Assembly: GCA_948468315.1 (NCBI GenBank)
Contig: CAOKHL010000001.1
Location: forward strand, 1-64,000
DNA: 64,000 nucleotides
Reading direction: 5' to 3'
DNA from: an uncultured Eubacteriales bacterium
GTDB taxonomy: Bacteria; Bacillota; Clostridia; TANB77; CAG-508
The notes under the pieces are model-generated. The model worked only from the letters and a program-made list of their open reading frames with translations. It was not told the origin of the DNA and searched no databases. Positions 1 to 8,265 of the stretch are shown here, one piece after another (the stretch's first letter is position 1; each line of letters begins with the position of its first letter). The translations under genes and the position numbers were made by a program.

Positions 1-281
1 CCAGAACAAGAATTTTTGTTGATTCGGAAACAAATGTCATGTACACGTGGTATAAAAGTGGATATGGTGCAGGAATGTCTATCATGCTAAACGCAGATGG
101 CTCACCTAAGTTGTATGACCAATCCACATCTAAATATACCGATACTATTGATATTTCCAGAACAAGAATTTTTGTTGATTCGGAAACAAATGTCATGTAC
201 ACGTGGTATAAGAGTGGATATGGTGCAGGAATGTCTATCATGCTGAACGCAGATGGCTCACCTAAGGCATACAAACAGTAA
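1..281 (+). CDS. C-terminal part of a DUF6440-like tandem repeat protein (5' end outside window)
   Basis: The frame is open from base 3, so only the C-terminal end is present. Two near-identical 52-residue units are visible, period 156 bp (a unit boundary at base 1 recurs at 157). Each holds RIFVDSETNVMYTWYKSGYG followed by AGMSIMLNADGSPK, which resembles the DUF6440 family (IxVDxETGVxY, SGYxGGxTxLLDxDGKP). The repeats are almost identical in DNA, so the array is recently duplicated or homogenised. Function is unknown. A hairpin terminator follows the stop. Confidence 0.7.
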   Translation, partial: RTRIFVDSETNVMYTWYKSGYGAGMSIMLNADGSPKLYDQSTSKYTDTIDISRTRIFVDSETNVMYTWYKSGYGAGMSIMLNADGSPKAYKQ

Positions 282-293
282 TAATACAAATAG

Positions 294-327
294 ACAGCAA
301 GTGGATTGATTTCTACTTGCTGTTTAT
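294..327 (+). terminator. Rho-independent terminator after the DUF6440 protein
   Basis: Perfect 9-bp arms ACAGCAAGT (294-302) and ACTTGCTGT (315-323), followed by TTTATTTG. Confidence 0.75.
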
Positions 328-366
328 TTGTTATAAAAAAGTCCACATATTTTTTTAGGAAATCTA

Positions 367-394
367 TTGTAATTTATCAAAAGTATGATATACT
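367..394 (+). promoter_or_regulatory. Sigma-A-type promoter for the structured RNA
   Basis: TTGTAA (367-372), 16-base spacer, TATACT (389-394). It lies just upstream of the hairpin-rich 400-524 segment and no ORF follows directly. Confidence 0.5.
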
Positions 395-399
395 TTAAT

Positions 400-524
400 A
401 AATTGATTGATATTTGTATCAATCGTTATGAGAGCCGAAAAAGTTGTAGATAACTACGTCATCGGCACCAATAATAAAAAAGCCTATAAGTAACTTAAAT
501 GAGTTATTTTAGGTTTTTATTTTT
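400..524 (+). ncRNA. Unassigned structured RNA with its own promoter and terminator
   Basis: Three stacked elements follow the promoter. The first is a perfect 8-bp hairpin GATTGATA/TATCAATC (405-424). The second is a stem GCCGA/TCGGC (434-438 with 462-466) enclosing GTAG/CTAC. The third is a terminator-like hairpin AAGCCTATAAGTAACT with AGTTATTTTAGGTT followed by a T-rich tract (about 477-524). No ORF fits the segment. It could be a small RNA or an orphan regulatory leader. I did not recognise a known riboswitch core. Confidence 0.5.
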
Positions 525-636
525 TATATTTTACTACAACAGATACTTTTTTTAGTCCTTGTGCTTGCAAATATTCTAGGACTTTTTTTAATTCATTTTC
601 AGCTATTGTCTGTTGTGCTTTTGTTCTTAAAATCAA
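517..636 (-). CDS. Doubtful 39-residue ORF, possibly a gene remnant
   Basis: A TTG-initiated minus-strand frame encodes a short basic peptide containing QQTIAENELKKVLEYLQAQG and ending VVVKYKK. The amphipathic helix pattern looks protein-like, but the ribosome site is weak and the ORF runs into the terminator of the opposite-strand RNA. It may be the remnant of a larger gene. The rest of 637-743 shows nothing convincing. Confidence 0.2.
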   Translation of the reverse strand: MILRTKAQQTIAENELKKVLEYLQAQGLKKVSVVVKYKK

Positions 637-743
637 CTCTTATTTTCTTTCTTTTATTTTCATTTTGCTAAATAAGTATAGAATATAAGTATAATATCAC
701 ATTTTTGGTAAAAAATAATATTATATACCGTAAAGATATTGTA

Positions 744-772
744 TTGACATTGTATTTATAAAATGCTATAAT
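744..772 (+). promoter_or_regulatory. Promoter of the toxin-antitoxin operon
   Basis: Consensus TTGACA (744-749), 17-base spacer, TATAAT (767-772), 25 bases before the antitoxin start. RelB-type antitoxins normally autorepress at such promoters; no clear operator palindrome was picked out. Confidence 0.75.
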
Positions 773-797
773 TTTATTATAGAAAGAGGTGATATTT

Positions 798-1070
798 ATG
801 GCTCAAACATTAATTAATTTTAGAATAGATGAAGCAACCAAAAAACAAATGGAACAAATATGTAATGAATTAGGAATAACAATGTCTACTGCTTTTAATA
901 TATTTGCTAAAAAAGTAATTCGTGAAAAGAGAATACCTTTTGATGTTTCTATTGACCCATTTTATTCTGAAAGTAATATGAAAGCATTATCGAAATCGAT
1001 AAAAGAATTAGAACAAGGCAAAGTAGTTGTAAAATCAATGGAAGAATTAGAGGCGATGGCAGATGAATAA
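798..1070 (+). CDS. RelB/DinJ-family antitoxin
   Basis: A 90-residue protein beginning MAQTLINFRIDEATKKQ. It carries the ribbon-helix-helix N-terminus of the family, then LGITMSTAFNIFAKKVIREK and IPFDVSIDPFYSESN, which are near-consensus for DinJ/RelB antitoxins. The C-terminal half (GKVVVKSMEELEAM) is the toxin-wrapping helix region. I chose the ATG at 798 because AGAGGTG (785-791) sits correctly before it; an upstream GTG at 789 overlaps that site. The stop overlaps the toxin start by 8 bases, which suggests translational coupling. It is expected to neutralise the adjacent YoeB-like toxin and bind the operon promoter. Confidence 0.9.
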   Translation: MAQTLINFRIDEATKKQMEQICNELGITMSTAFNIFAKKVIREKRIPFDVSIDPFYSESNMKALSKSIKELEQGKVVVKSMEELEAMADE

Positions 1071-1327
1071 TTTATCATTTACAAATAGTGCTTGGCAGGA
1101 ATATTGCTATTGGCAAATGCAAGACAAAAAAACTCTTAAAAGAATAAATCTATTATTAGCAGATATTCAAAGAAATAGTTTTGAACGGACTTGGAAAGCC
1201 AGAGCCTTTGAAAGAAAATTTAAGTGGTTATTGGAGTAGAAGAATTGACGAAGCTAATAGATTAGTTTATAGAATAATAGATAGTCAAATAGAAATTATA
1301 CAATGTAAAGGACATTATAACGACTAA
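1063..1327 (+). CDS. YoeB/RelE-family mRNA interferase toxin, needs +1 shift at CGG 1186
   Basis: Read conventionally the ORF ends early. Skipping the C of the in-frame CGG at 1186-1188 gives an 87-residue protein with FEGLGKPEPLKENLSGYWSR, then RRIDEANRLVYRI and CKGHYND. This is the complete YoeB/Txe signature, including the basic and histidine residues used in ribosome-dependent mRNA cleavage. The restored glycine is residue 42, in the conserved 'PFEGxGKPEPL' motif. The gene overlaps the antitoxin gene by 8 bases. A simple disabled toxin is possible, but the shift has the same form as ten others here. Confidence 0.85.
1186..1189 (+). other. CGGA +1 recoding site in the YoeB-like toxin
   Basis: In-frame GAA-CGG-ACT. 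Reading resumes as GGA-CTT-GGA (Gly-Leu-Gly), restoring the family consensus. Confidence 0.85.
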
Positions 1328-1394
1328 AAGGGGAGAGAATATATTACGAAAATATTAGCAAAAAGTAATATTTGCTCATTTAAACCAAATATAA

Positions 1395-1437
1395 AACCTT
1401 TCAAATGTTAATAAATAAACATTTGAAAGGTTTTTTG
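1395..1437 (+). terminator. Terminator of the toxin-antitoxin operon
   Basis: Perfect 15-bp arms AACCTTTCAAATGTT and AACATTTGAAAGGTT with a 7-base loop, followed by TTTTTGC. Confidence 0.9.
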
Positions 1438-1559
1438 CTTGATAAAATGCTCCATTTTAGAGTTTTTTATCTATTTTCAAAAAAATTAAATCTTTTTTAC
1501 AATTTTTTTGGTTATATTATATATAAGCTAGTTTATAAAAAAAGAAGGAGGTATTTTTA

Positions 1560-2090
1560 TTGAAAGATGAAGAATTAATCTATAACATACAGCATGGAAA
1601 TAAAGAGTTATTAGAAAAAATAATTCAAAAATACTATGATGACATTTATAGATTTTGTTACTATAAAACAGGAAATGCCTCAATTTCTTATGACTTAACA
1701 CAAGAAACATTTATAAAATTAATCAAATATATAGGAACTTACAAACACAAAGGAAGATTAAAAAGTTATTTAATTACAATAGCGATAAATGTATGCAATA
1801 CTTATTTCCATCAAAACAAGGTAGTTTTAGAGGACCTTGATAATAATCAAACTTATAATAAAACCAAGTTAGATGAGATAGAAAAAATAGAGCAAAATGA
1901 TACAATTTTACAAACATTAAATAAGTTACCAGAAAAGCAAAAAGAAGTAATTATTTTAAGATATTATGAAGATTTAAAAATAAAAGATATATCAAAAATA
2001 CTTGATGAAAAAGTACCTACAATAAAATCAAGATTAAGACAAGGTTTAGAAAAAATGAGTAGGTATTTAGGAAAGGAGGATTTATATTAA
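1560..2090 (+). CDS. ECF-type RNA polymerase sigma factor
   Basis: A 176-residue protein. Region 2 appears near residues 20-90 (YDDIYRFCYYKTGNASISYD, LTQETFIKLIKYI) and region 4 near 115-170 (LPEKQKEVIILRYYEDLKIK, then DISKILDEKVPTIKSRLRQG as the recognition helix). The start is TTG at 1560, placed by AGAAGGAGG just upstream. It is the first gene of an operon with a membrane protein and an ABC transporter; its stop overlaps the next start by one base. It probably directs an extracytoplasmic response that includes its own operon. Confidence 0.88.
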   Translation: MKDEELIYNIQHGNKELLEKIIQKYYDDIYRFCYYKTGNASISYDLTQETFIKLIKYIGTYKHKGRLKSYLITIAINVCNTYFHQNKVVLEDLDNNQTYNKTKLDEIEKIEQNDTILQTLNKLPEKQKEVIILRYYEDLKIKDISKILDEKVPTIKSRLRQGLEKMSRYLGKEDLY

Positions 2091-2833
2091 TGGATAAATG
2101 GAAAGAAATTTTAAATAAAAAAAATCTGCCTATTATTGATGAAGAAAGAAAAAAGCAATCTATGGAAATCTTAAAAAGCCATATAACAAATACTGAAATA
2201 ACAGTAAAATATAGTTATTTTGAAAAAGTAAAAAGATATATCCCTTATATGAATAAAGTTACTTTTCTTTTTCAATTTATATTATTATTAATAGGATTAC
2301 TAACAATAAAATCAATGACATTTGAAAAAACAAGATTGATTTTATCATTAGTAATGCCAATATTAGCATTACTTCAAATAATAGAATTAGAAAAAAGTTT
2401 TAAATATAACATGTATGAAATTGAAATGAGTTGTAGAATTGATTTAAAAGAATTAATTTCAATAAAACTAATAATTAGTACAATTATTAATCTATGTATA
2501 ATGACAATATTTGCAAGTGTGGCAGGGAGTCATTTTGAGTATGAAAGTTATTTATTAATAGTTTATTTTTTAGTACCATTTATGATAACAAATGTTTCTA
2601 ATATTGTTTTGATACGATTATTTAAAAATAAATCAAATGAAATACTTAATATGACAACAATGTTATTAATAAATGTAATTTTGTTTATTATTAATATAAA
2701 ATTCCCTTATGTTTATGAAAGCTCAAGTATTTTAGTATGGATAGGTTTGTTATGTATAACAGTATTTTATTTTATAAAAGCTGTTTACCAATTCTATGAA
2801 AAGGAGGAAGATTATATATGGAACTTACAATAG
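2090..2833 (+). CDS. Six-helix membrane protein of the sigma/ABC operon, possible anti-sigma or permease partner
   Basis: A 247-residue protein. The N-terminal 60 residues are charged and cytosolic-like (MDKWKEILNKKNLPIIDEER), followed by about six hydrophobic segments, roughly residues 60-80, 85-105, 125-145, 155-175, 185-205 and 215-235. I recognise no named domain. Its place between an ECF sigma gene (1-base overlap) and an ABC ATPase (16-base overlap) suggests it either controls the sigma factor or is a permease-like partner. The first is typical for sigma operons, the second for ABC-2 systems. Confidence 0.75.
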   Translation: MDKWKEILNKKNLPIIDEERKKQSMEILKSHITNTEITVKYSYFEKVKRYIPYMNKVTFLFQFILLLIGLLTIKSMTFEKTRLILSLVMPILALLQIIELEKSFKYNMYEIEMSCRIDLKELISIKLIISTIINLCIMTIFASVAGSHFEYESYLLIVYFLVPFMITNVSNIVLIRLFKNKSNEILNMTTMLLINVILFIINIKFPYVYESSSILVWIGLLCITVFYFIKAVYQFYEKEEDYIWNLQ

Positions 2834-3690
2834 ACAGATTAACAAAACAATATAAAAATAAAATTGCGGTAGATAGATTTTCTATAAAATTAGAACCAGG
2901 TGTTTATGGATTGTTAGGTAGCAATGGAGCAGGAAAAACAACACTTATGAGAATGATATGTGATATTCAAAAACCAACTTCTGGTCAAATTAAGTATAAT
3001 GGAACAGATATAAAAAAATTAGGAGAAGATTATAGGCAAGTTTTAGGATATTTGCCACAGGATTTTGGATATTATCCAGATTTTACAGCATATGATTTCT
3101 TAATGTATATTGCAGCATTAAAGGGAATATCAAAGGAAAAAGCCGAAATAAGAGCTAATGAATTATTACAAATAGTTAATTTGGAAAATGAGAAAAAACA
3201 AAAAGTAAAAACATTTTCTGGAGGAATGAAACAAAGATTAGGAATTGCACAAGCAATGCTAAATAATCCAAAGATATTAATACTAGATGAACCAACAGCG
3301 GGATTAGACCCAAAAGAAAGAGTAAAATTTAGAAATTTAATTAGTAGTTTTTCAAAAGATAAGATAGTTATATTATCAACTCATATTGTATCAGATATAG
3401 AATTTATTGCAGACAAAATAATTGTTATGAAAAATGGGACTAGAATATTAACAGGGACCCCAGAAGAACTTTTAAGGAATTTAAGAGGAAGTGTATGGAA
3501 ATGTATAGCTTATAATAAAAAAGAAGTAGAAATGCTTAATAAAAAATATTGTATTATTAATATTCATCAAGAAAAAGATATGACAGAATTAAGAATTGTA
3601 AGTGAAACTAAACCAACACAAAATGCTGTTAATATAGAACCTAATTTAGAAGATTTATATTTGGCATATTTTCAAGATATTGAAAAATAG
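2818..3690 (+). CDS. ABC transporter ATP-binding protein
   Basis: A 290-residue ATPase with all landmarks: Walker A GSNGAGKT at residues 34-41, Q-loop YLPQDFGYYPDFT, signature FSGGMKQRLGIAQAML, Walker B ILILDEPTAGLD, and the H-loop histidine in STHIVSDIEF. The C-terminal 70 residues are the accessory domain typical of CcmA/YxlF-type exporters. It starts inside the previous gene (GGAGG site at 2803) and is followed 20 bases later by its ABC-2 permease. The exported substrate is unknown; such sigma-linked systems often handle antimicrobial peptides or envelope stress. Confidence 0.92.
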   Translation: MELTIDRLTKQYKNKIAVDRFSIKLEPGVYGLLGSNGAGKTTLMRMICDIQKPTSGQIKYNGTDIKKLGEDYRQVLGYLPQDFGYYPDFTAYDFLMYIAALKGISKEKAEIRANELLQIVNLENEKKQKVKTFSGGMKQRLGIAQAMLNNPKILILDEPTAGLDPKERVKFRNLISSFSKDKIVILSTHIVSDIEFIADKIIVMKNGTRILTGTPEELLRNLRGSVWKCIAYNKKEVEMLNKKYCIINIHQEKDMTELRIVSETKPTQNAVNIEPNLEDLYLAYFQDIEK

Positions 3691-3710
3691 AGAAGAAATG
3701 GAGGAACAAT

Positions 3711-4954
3711 ATGGGAACATTAGTAAAATTTGAATTAAAAAAATTGTTAAGTAAAAAGATGAATATTATTGTAATTATAGTTTGTCTATTTTTAATCATA
3801 CTATTATTTTCTATGACAGGCAAAGATTTTACTACAACAGATAAAAATGGTAATTCTTATAAAGGAACACAAGCAATAGATATTAGAAAAGAACAAATAA
3901 AAGAAATATCAGGAAATTTAACAAATAAGAGAATTGTGGAAGAAATACAAAAATTACAAGAATTGAGAAATGACGAAAACAACCTTGTTACAAATAGTTA
4001 TGGAGAACTAGATTTTAGTCCTAAAATTTATAATGAATATTTGAACAATAGACTTAATTTATTAACAAATATAAATCGCGTGTATGCAGATTATAATGCG
4101 AGTTATATAACGGAATTATTTAATATAAATTTAGACGAACAAAAAGATTTTTATGAAACTAGACAGCAAAGAATAGAAGAAAAGTTAAATCAGAATTATA
4201 ATGGAAAGACTTATTCAAATCAAGAAAAACAATATTGGTTAGAAAAGTCTAAAAATATAGAAACTCCTTTTGAATATGATTTTTACTATGGATATTCTAA
4301 TTTATATAGTACATATGAAATGCTTATAATTGGAATAATTGCAATATGCATATGTTTAGCTCCTGTTTTTGCTGGAGAGTATCAAAGTGGTACAGATAAA
4401 ATATTATTAACAACAAAATATGGGAAAAGTAAAGGAATAACAGCTAAAATTATAGCTTCATATATATTTGCAACAGTAGTGTTTACAATATATCTAATAT
4501 GTGCTGGCCGGAATAGTATTTTTAATGTTTGGTACAAATGGAGGAAACTTGCCAATACAACTTTCTAATATATTAAGTCCATATGCATTAACATTTTTAC
4601 AATCCCTTTTATACAATATAATTATTTCATATACAGTATTATTTGGGATGGTTCGGACTAACTTTGTTTTTATCATCAAAACTTAAAAACCCTATGACAG
4701 TATTAGTAATTGATATTGCTATTATCATGTTACCGGTATTTTTGAGCATTAAATCAGTATTTGGTATATGGAATAAAATATTATTTTTAATGCCATATAA
4801 TGCGATTTATTCAAACTTTTCTCAAATGGTATCTTATAAAATTGGAAATATAGTTGTTGATTTACCTATGATGACTATAATTACTTATATGATTATTATG
4901 GTTATTACTTTAATTTGTGCAAAGAAATTTTATAGTAAACATCAGGTGGAGTAA
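3711..4954 (+). CDS. ABC-2 type permease, needs two +1 shifts (CGG 4509 and CGG 4654)
   Basis: The frame opens at ATG 3711 after GGAGG. It encodes one N-terminal helix (about residues 19-38), a large extracytoplasmic domain to about residue 200, then the membrane core. Two breaks interrupt it, each at an in-frame CGGA. Skipping C at 4509 joins LICAG to GIVFLMFGTNGGNLP; skipping C at 4654 joins LFGMV to GLTLFLSSKLKNP. The restored 413-residue protein has six helices and ends at 4954, the normal architecture for this family. Two independent breaks of the same kind in one gene are hard to explain by chance. It pairs with the upstream ATPase. Confidence 0.85.
4509..4512 (+). other. CGGA +1 recoding site, first in the ABC-2 permease
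   Basis: In-frame GGC-CGG-AAT. Resuming at GGA gives GGA-ATA-GTA and keeps the transmembrane helix open. Confidence 0.85.
4654..4657 (+). other. CGGA +1 recoding site, second in the ABC-2 permease
   Basis: In-frame GTT-CGG-ACT, 48 codons after the first site. Resuming at GGA gives GLTLFLSSKLK and the rest of the membrane domain. Confidence 0.85.
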
Positions 4955-4985
4955 TAAAAAGTATGAAAATAAATATTAATTAAGT

Positions 4986-5036
4986 GAGCCCAAATTATTA
5001 AATGAAAATAAGTTTAATAATTTGGGCTCATTTTAT
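4986..5036 (+). terminator. Terminator of the sigma/ABC operon
   Basis: Perfect 17-bp arms GAGCCCAAATTATTAAA and TTTAATAATTTGGGCTC around a 10-base loop, followed by ATTTTAT. Confidence 0.85.
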
Positions 5037-5045
5037 ACTTGAAGT

Positions 5046-5074
5046 TTGAAAATTATATTCTTTTATGTTACTAT
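5046..5074 (+). promoter_or_regulatory. Promoter, duplicated at 10699
   Basis: TTGAAA (5046-5051), 17 bases, TACTAT (5069-5074). The whole stretch is repeated almost exactly upstream of the hydrolase at 10.7 kb. Confidence 0.65.
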
Positions 5075-5095
5075 AGTAAAAGAGGGGTGTTGTAA

Positions 5096-6121
5096 ATGGA
5101 AAAGGAAAAAAAGAAGAGAAATATAGGAAAGATTATAAGGAATATTTTTAGTGGAATTTTTATAATTACAGGATTTTCAGGTATAAATTCTGGTGAATTT
5201 TTGTCTGGGCTTTTTATGATGTTATTTGGAATAAGTCTATTACCTATATTTTATGAAAAAACAAAGTTAAATATTAAGCATATACAAGTTATTTTACCAA
5301 TAATAATCATTATTATAACGGGTTTATGTATGCCACAATCAACAACTGTAAATAATACAAGTATTAATGAAACCAATATTAATATACAAGAAAATAAAAA
5401 TACGCAAGTAACTAAATTACAATTTAATGAATCAGAAATTGAGTTAGATTTAAAAGAAACAAAAAATATTGTTTTGGAAATAACTCCAGATTATGCTAGC
5501 ATTGGAAATATAGAATTTTGTACATCAAATAATAAAATAGCAATTTTAGAAAAAGTAAATGGGGAAAATGTTTTGGGGAAAATAACATTAAAAATTAAGC
5601 CATTATCTGAAGGAACTTGCGAAATTTTTACTAAATCAACAAATGGAATTGAAAGTAATAAAGCAATTGTAAAAGTTATTGATAGTGAAAGGATAGAACG
5701 AGAAAAAAAGGAAAAAGAAGAGCAAGCAAAAAAAGAAGCGGAAGAACAAGCACGAAAAGAAGCAGAGGAAGAGGAAAAAAGAAGAGCAGAAGAACAAGCA
5801 CGAAAAAAAGCAGAGGAAGAAGAAAGAAGGAGAGCAGAAGAACAAAGAAAAGCGGAAGAACAAGCGAAAAAACAGCAAACAACACAATCAAACAAAACTA
5901 CACCATCAAAAGGTAATTCTAGTTCTACTAGCACAGCACCAAATAAAGGGACAAGCTCACAAAATAATTCAAACAATACACATGGAAAAAAAGTATATAT
6001 AACACCTACAGGAAAAAGATATCATTTTGATCCAGATTGTGGAGGAAAGAATTCGTATCAGACAACTTTAGATGCTGCTAAATCATCAGGATTAACACCT
6101 TGTCAAAAATGTGCGAAATAA
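5096..6121 (+). CDS. Membrane-anchored coiled-coil protein with Cys/His C-terminal motif
   Basis: A 341-residue protein. It has two or three N-terminal hydrophobic segments (roughly residues 12-60 and 68-84), a beta-rich extracellular stretch resembling a bacterial Ig-like domain (about 95-195), then about 60 residues of Glu/Lys/Ala repeats that should form a helix or coiled coil (200-260). A Ser/Thr/Asn linker leads to a C-terminal motif KVYITPTGKRYHFDPDC, then CQKCA. That H-x3-D-C...C-x2-C tail occurs at the end of many surface and nuclease-like Firmicute proteins and may bind metal. Expressed alone from its own promoter. Function is not known. Confidence 0.75.
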   Translation: MEKEKKKRNIGKIIRNIFSGIFIITGFSGINSGEFLSGLFMMLFGISLLPIFYEKTKLNIKHIQVILPIIIIIITGLCMPQSTTVNNTSINETNINIQENKNTQVTKLQFNESEIELDLKETKNIVLEITPDYASIGNIEFCTSNNKIAILEKVNGENVLGKITLKIKPLSEGTCEIFTKSTNGIESNKAIVKVIDSERIEREKKEKEEQAKKEAEEQARKEAEEEEKRRAEEQARKKAEEEERRRAEEQRKAEEQAKKQQTTQSNKTTPSKGNSSSTSTAPNKGTSSQNNSNNTHGKKVYITPTGKRYHFDPDCGGKNSYQTTLDAAKSSGLTPCQKCAK

Positions 6122-6291
6122 TATTAATATGGAAAAAGAATAATAGAAAAATAAGGAGACTAACACAGGTGGAGTAATAAACTTATATATTTAAATAGAA
6201 TTTTTATTATATAATAAATTAAAAATAATTTGAGAAACAAAGAAAAATTGAATATAATATAGTTTGAATTTTGTTATAGGAGGTATATAAT

Positions 6292-6717
6292 GTGAATATT
6301 TATGTAGTTAGACATGGACAGACAAGGCTTAATGAAGAAGGTAGGATGCAAGGAAGAAATGGAGAGCCGCTAAATAAAAATGGAATAAAACAAGCAAAGA
6401 AACTATCTAAAGAATTGGAAAAGGTGAAATTCGATTTAGTAATATCTTCTCCACAAACTAGAGCTATTCAAACAGCTATAATTATTTCTGGAAAAGACCC
6501 TAAGATTGATAAAAGGATAGATGTGTATGATTTAGGTGAAGCTGATAGAATGAAAAAAAACGAAGTGGATATGGTAAATTTTATCCCTAATCCTAAAAAG
6601 TATAAAGGAGTCGAAAAGTTTGAAGAGTTTATTTTTAGAATAAAATCTTTTATGAAAGATATAGAAAATATGAATAAAGATGGATTAGACAATGTTTTAA
6701 TAATTGGCCATAAATAA
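6292..6717 (+). CDS. Histidine phosphatase family protein, C-terminally truncated
   Basis: The protein has the catalytic VVRHGQTRLNEEGRMQGRNG at the N-terminus and the second catalytic histidine in LIIGHK immediately before a TAA, 141 residues in all. Family members normally continue for 40-60 residues after that motif. The start is GTG 6292, set by GGAGG at 6280. The reading frame stays open after the TAA and leads, without a shift, into the kinase-like segment at 6742. This is therefore either a shortened enzyme or the left half of a deletion fusion. There is no CGG at this break, unlike the +1 sites. Confidence 0.65.
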   Translation: MNIYVVRHGQTRLNEEGRMQGRNGEPLNKNGIKQAKKLSKELEKVKFDLVISSPQTRAIQTAIIISGKDPKIDKRIDVYDLGEADRMKKNEVDMVNFIPNPKKYKGVEKFEEFIFRIKSFMKDIENMNKDGLDNVLIIGHK

Positions 6718-6741
6718 ACTATAGGAATAGAAAATAGATGT

Positions 6742-7377
6742 ATGATAGATATACTTATAATGTTGCTAATAAAAGCGCCATATGAAATTTCTATGGTAAA
6801 AGCAAATAAAGAATTAGTAGATGTTGAATTTTTTATAAATGCTTTAAAAAGTAAAGAACTTTTACCATATGTAATCGAATTGTCTTATAAATTGAAAAAC
6901 TGTAGACAGGTTCTTTTAAATGGAGATCTTCATTTAGGTTCTATTTTCTGTAAGGAGACAAATTATAAGATTTATGATTATGAATTTGCTTTTAAAGGGC
7001 CTATTGGCTATGAAATTGGAAAAATTATTGCTCATATTATACTGGCATATTATTATGCATATTCAAGGAAAAATTATATGATGGCTAATGAATTATTATG
7101 TCACATTATAATTTTCTTCAATAAAATGACTGAAAAAATTGAAGCAATAGGAAGTTTTGACATTTCTGATATTAAAGAAGATATTATAAAATTTTGTGGA
7201 TTGGAATTAATCAGTAGAATAACTGGTATATTACAGTTAAAATATATAACTACTATAAGAGATTCTACTATTAAGGATAATATGCAAAAAACAATATTTA
7301 AAATGGCATCTGAAATGATAAAAGGAGAATTGAAGGTTACTTGTGGAAAGGAGCTTGCTGAATATGTACAAAGATAA
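6742..7377 (+). CDS. C-terminal half of a phosphotransferase resembling methylthioribose kinase
   Basis: A 211-residue product with NGDLHLGSIF (catalytic Asp of the aminoglycoside/choline kinase fold), then YKIYDYEFAFKGPIGYEIGK. The latter matches the metal-binding DPEFAFxGPxGFDIG region of 5-methylthioribose kinase. The ATP-binding N-lobe is absent, so the protein is about half the normal length. The segment is in frame with the truncated phosphatase just upstream, separated only by TAA and a short linker. I think the locus is a remnant of a deletion, although the frame has stayed open. The ATG choice is uncertain. Confidence 0.6.
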   Translation: MIDILIMLLIKAPYEISMVKANKELVDVEFFINALKSKELLPYVIELSYKLKNCRQVLLNGDLHLGSIFCKETNYKIYDYEFAFKGPIGYEIGKIIAHIILAYYYAYSRKNYMMANELLCHIIIFFNKMTEKIEAIGSFDISDIKEDIIKFCGLELISRITGILQLKYITTIRDSTIKDNMQKTIFKMASEMIKGELKVTCGKELAEYVQR

Positions 7378-8245
7378 AGGTGTAAAAATTGTTTTCAATC
7401 CGAATGCTCATAAAGGAAAATCTGTAATATTCTTAAAATATCTCAAAAGCAAATTAGATGAATATGAAATGGTGTATACTGTATTAGAAACTAAAAAAAC
7501 AAAAGGCAGAAATATGTTATCAATTGAGAATATAGATGATAATGATATTTTATTTATTGTTGGAGGCGATGGTACAGTACATGGAACAATTAATGGAACT
7601 GCTAACAAAGTTAATATAAGGTATTGTATAGTACCAGCAGGAACAGGAAATGATTTGTATAGAGCAATGGAAAGCAAATTTTCTATTGAAAAAATATTAG
7701 AGAATATTAAAAGTGATACAACAAAAAAGTGTGATATAATATTTGTAAATGAAGAGATAAAAATGTCACTTTTTTTGGCATATGGTATTGTTATAGATAT
7801 CATTATGAGATGTAGAAAGGGCAAGAAAAAAAACAAATATTGTTATTTAAAGTCTGCTGCAAAAGCAATATTTTCTTATAAGCCAAAACAATTTGAGTAT
7901 TCAATAGAAGGCGGTAAAACAGTAAAAGTTAGAGCTGATTATATTGGAATACACAATGCATCAAAGGCAGGAGGAGGTATACTGATTTCTCCATTTTCTA
8001 AAATTGATGATAATAAGTTTGAATTTATTGTACTTGAATATAAAGGTATATTCAGAAGAATATTAAACTTTATTTCATTAGTTAGAAAAGAGATAGAGAA
8101 ACAGCCTAATTATAAGAGTATTACTTGTGGTAATGCAACTATAAAATCATTACAAGATAAGATATGTTGTGTTGATGGAGAGATTTTACAAAGCAGAGAA
8201 ATTGTAGCTAAAGTTAATAATCAAATTACAAAATTTTTTGTATAG
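7364..8245 (+). CDS. Diacylglycerol/sphingosine kinase-like lipid kinase (DAGK catalytic domain)
   Basis: A 293-residue protein with the nucleotide-binding signature VGGDGTVHGTINGT and the lipid-kinase glycine motif VPAGTGNDLYRAM. The C-terminal beta-domain (ADYIGIHNASKAGGG, DGEIL) is also present. ATG 7364 fits the AAGGAG at 7347 better than the upstream in-frame GTG 7343. The family phosphorylates diacylglycerol or related lipids at the membrane. It is followed by a YhhN-like membrane protein, PlsY and a HAD phosphatase with short gaps, so the four look like one phospholipid-related operon. Confidence 0.85.
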   Translation: MYKDKGVKIVFNPNAHKGKSVIFLKYLKSKLDEYEMVYTVLETKKTKGRNMLSIENIDDNDILFIVGGDGTVHGTINGTANKVNIRYCIVPAGTGNDLYRAMESKFSIEKILENIKSDTTKKCDIIFVNEEIKMSLFLAYGIVIDIIMRCRKGKKKNKYCYLKSAAKAIFSYKPKQFEYSIEGGKTVKVRADYIGIHNASKAGGGILISPFSKIDDNKFEFIVLEYKGIFRRILNFISLVRKEIEKQPNYKSITCGNATIKSLQDKICCVDGEILQSREIVAKVNNQITKFFV

Positions 8246-8265
8246 AAAATTATAGGAGGTTACAC

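Noticed and set aside
1-281. 156-bp repeat as a CRISPR or satellite
   Set aside because: It is an in-frame 52-residue protein repeat inside an open coding sequence.
440-460. Cas12a-like repeat (GTTGTAGAT)
   Set aside because: Single copy with no spacer array or cas genes; the match is short and lacks the upstream stem.
5676-5976. Minus-strand Cys/Leu/Phe-rich frames opposite the Glu/Lys repeat region
   Set aside because: Mirror frames of low-complexity coding sequence, with no ribosome site or start context.
6715-6717. TAA at the phosphatase/kinase boundary as a reassigned codon
   Set aside because: TAA is the usual stop throughout the window; truncated domains on both sides fit a deletion better.
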